Assembly (NCBI GenBank): GCA_958496175.1
Contig: OY292275.1
Coordinates: 22,669,001 to 22,733,000 of the forward strand
Source: Sisyra terminalis
Lineage: Eukaryota > Arthropoda > Insecta > Neuroptera > Sisyridae
DNA length: 64,000 nt
Direction: 5' to 3'
Each line of letters starts with the position of its first letter. Within the stretch, counting starts at the first letter, position 1. A program made the position numbers and the translations under genes. Under the pieces are notes generated by a model. The model did not search any database. It was not told the DNA's origin and saw only the letters and a program-made list of their open reading frames with translations. Shown one piece after another: positions 61,638 through 64,000 of the stretch.

Positions 61638-64000
61638 GTCAGTAGATTTATTTTTAAAATTTTTACACGATTGGAAAAAATCACGCGGTATTTAAACATA
61701 AATTGCAAAATAAGTTTTCTTAGTATCCACCGAGAAATGGTCTTTATCACACGTATGAAAACGTGATTCATTTCATTTTTCCAAACGTTTGCAATTCAAT
61801 TGCTTTTTACTCCAAATCAATTTCAAATACAAAAAATATTGTGTAATTTTTTCCACTTAAAAATTATCCTTGTGAATATTGCTACGGACACGGAACTAAA
61901 ACAGTCAAAACCTTGATATTTAATTTTAATGTAAAATGCGTAAGGTTGATGTTTGTTGGCATTGTAGTGTCACCGACCGCGTAGCCTTTATTTGAATCTA
62001 ACATTTTAGCGAGGACAAAATCCATACTTATTAATCCAAAAAAAAAAAATGCCTTTGAAATAATTAAATTGTTTATTCAAAGCCATGCTCAAAAATATTT
62101 CTACCTTTTTGTCGTCCTTTACCTGCTCACAGCAAAAATGTCTTAAATTTTTCCGGTCAAATATAGCCCAATTTCGTTTCTTTTTTATCTAAAAGAATAA
62201 GGCATTGTTTTCTCTGTTTTACGACCAATTAAAGTTATCTACATTTTGTTTTTTTCAAACATAAGTGCGCAAAAACGTGGTTGAAGGACGGTTATTTGCA
62301 AATGTCAACGTCCCATTTGGTGGAACTAGAGGGGATTTTTTTCCAATCTTAAACTGGATAGACTTAGCCTTGATATGAAATAGTGCTAAAAAAATATGAT
62401 TCAAGGTTTTAGGATTTCGGTTGGTTCAATTTAATTATTTGGAAATTTGCATTTGTTTTTTGGACTTGTTTAATAAATGTAGATGTGATATTGTTATTGA
62501 AATGAGTGTGGATCATGGGTCAATTTCAAGTAGTTGATGGAATTATGAAGGCATTGAACCAATTAAAATAATTAGTGGGATATTGATCTAAAATAAAAAG
62601 CAGTCAAAATTTAAACAAAAAAATCTAGACAAATGCCCTCGAATGAACTGGAAATGTGGCATTATGTTAGTCATTAACCCTGGAATCTAAAATGAGAACG
62701 ATGTTGGCGCTACCTTGCTGAAACATAATCGAACAAGCAGGCATCTTATATATACTTAGACGGGTATTCAAACCTTGAATATTTTTCGTATTTCGTGTGT
62801 TTGACATTTGGTTTTGGCCGTTGTTGATATATCTGATTCTCTTCTTCAGCTGTAAGGTCTTCGGCTCAACACATTTCGTATATTTGCCCACAGCATTTAA
62901 CACTTTATTTCCTGCATATGTCGGTGCGTTGAACTACGCTAGGTTGCTTGACAGTTCATGGTCATCATTTAATACGAATTTTTTCTACCTGTGTTCGATT
63001 TTTGATTGGACCCACACAATTAGGTATGGGCACCTACCACCGACTCCCACAGTCTGCTTTTCAACATTTTTAGATTACTCTCCCTTTTACAACCCTTATC
63101 TTATTTCAAAATCCTTTCCAATTTCGAACCCTTTTTGCACAACAAAAAATTACATCAAGGACATTTAACGATATCAATGTGTGTTTTATACCCTTTCGAA
63201 AGGTAGATTTTTGGTAGAAAAACAACCTTTTCTGGTTAAATAATAGATTGATCAAACCTGAAATGGAAGGACCTTTTCAATTTGGTTTAAACCCTTTGTG
63301 ATGTAATTTTTGTGCGGATGTGGATCCACTTGGCAGATGTTTGATTTTAGCAGAGAATATCATTTTTCATTCGCTTTTATTTTTGTCAATTAATAACTTA
63401 AACTATCATTTCTAATTCTATTTCATTCTTCTTTTCTTAATGATAATAAATTAAGTAACATATTTTTGATATTTATCTTCCTATAATTAATAAAAACCGA
63501 TTCAAAACTAGACGTTTTTACTAAAATTTTAATTCAGGACGATATAGCTCTACAGCTTGTTCCTCAAGAAAATATTTTTGGAGAAATATTTTCTTTTATA
63601 ATTTCTTAATTGTAAGAATAGCATTAAATTCAGGTTCTAATTTTTAAATATCCCCCCAAATTTTTGTATTATTTACATTAAAAATTGCATTTTATTCAAC
63701 TTACTTTTGTAAATGTAATTTTTTTTCCATTGTTTATAAACCCATTATTACCCTGTGGTTATGATAAAAAAAATTAATTCTTTTCAATATTTTAACACAT
63801 CTGCATTCAAAGTACTGGATCCATATAGCAAAACATAATCAATTTATCATTTTTTTTTACAAATACTACAATTTTTTGCATTACCAGTGTTTAAGCTTCA
63901 TTAAGTCAAAAAAAAAAACTAACCCTGAAATGAGTTTATTTACTTTTTAGTTGAGTGAATAAAAAAGAGAGTAAAACAATTGCTATAAAGAAAGTAGATT
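61638..64000 (+). other. Start of the intron before the second zinc-finger exon (incomplete)
   Basis: It begins GTCAGTAG. No GFFRRSIQ-type exon, E75B start exon or other coding block was found before the window ends. Frames such as 62797-63168 plus (123 codons, Phe/Leu/Tyr-rich) and 62667-62903 minus have no recognisable motif or splice support. The DNA is AT-rich with long A and T runs. Confidence 0.7.

Noticed and set aside
61182..61766. A single 194-codon ORF through the E75A region
   Set aside because: It reads through two introns. GT/AG signals, the branch point and the fit to E75 show that only 61197-61323 and 61549-61637 are coding in the normal mRNA; the 61182 start would be GTG.
62797..63168. 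123-codon plus-strand frame as the E75B start exon
   Set aside because: It is hydrophobic and low in complexity, without a donor that would lead into a GFFRR exon, and it does not look like a receptor A/B region.

Overview
The window is AT-rich eukaryotic genomic DNA with one recognisable gene, the ecdysone-induced nuclear receptor E75 (Eip75B, NR1D group), on the + strand. It reads as an insect genome: the peptide next to the first zinc finger (MDTT-V...EP-LNIEFDG, then [14 protein letters not shown]... and HSCEGCK) is the signature of insect E75A. The intron rules are ordinary (GT/AG, one perfect TACTAAT branch site), and tRNA-derived SINEs and hAT and Tc1/mariner-like transposon debris are scattered around. 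I cannot fix the insect order from the sequence.

Layout. Positions 1 to about 29,490 are upstream non-coding DNA. They hold a diverged 500-bp dispersed repeat in two copies, a SINE, a decayed hAT element with a transposase remnant, several GC-richer islands and long AT-rich tracts. At about 29,490-30,158 there is a GC-rich promoter-like island, a leader with two small upstream ORFs, and a 50-codon first coding exon ending in a phase-1 GT donor. This exon fits in phase onto the E75 zinc-finger exon 31.4 kb downstream and is best read as the distal alternative start of E75 (E75C/D-like by position; isoform letter not provable here). The intervening 31 kb carries a SINE with a perfect target-site duplication, a hAT MITE with an 8-bp target-site duplication, a TA-flanked MITE lying between two diverged direct repeats, a perfect 21-bp-arm palindrome, a diverged tandem duplication and several GC-richer islands that may be enhancers or further first exons.

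At about 60,480-61,637 lies the E75A promoter/leader (with an IR1 hormone-response-like site and two overlapping uORFs), the 42-codon E75A-specific exon, a 225-nt intron and the first-zinc-finger exon. The zinc-finger exon ends exactly after CEGCK. The second zinc finger, the ligand-binding domain and the E75B start are not in the window; 61,638-64,000 is the beginning of the next intron.

How it works together: two promoters about 31 kb apart appear to feed the same zinc-finger exon, giving receptor isoforms that differ only at the N terminus. Points worth a second look are the frame-preserving, stop-free 225-nt intron inside E75A, the repeated IR1 core GTCAATGAC across the locus, paired uORFs in both leaders, and the mobile-element content. 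I found no evidence for a second protein-coding gene, a true tRNA gene, an rRNA or a CRISPR array.
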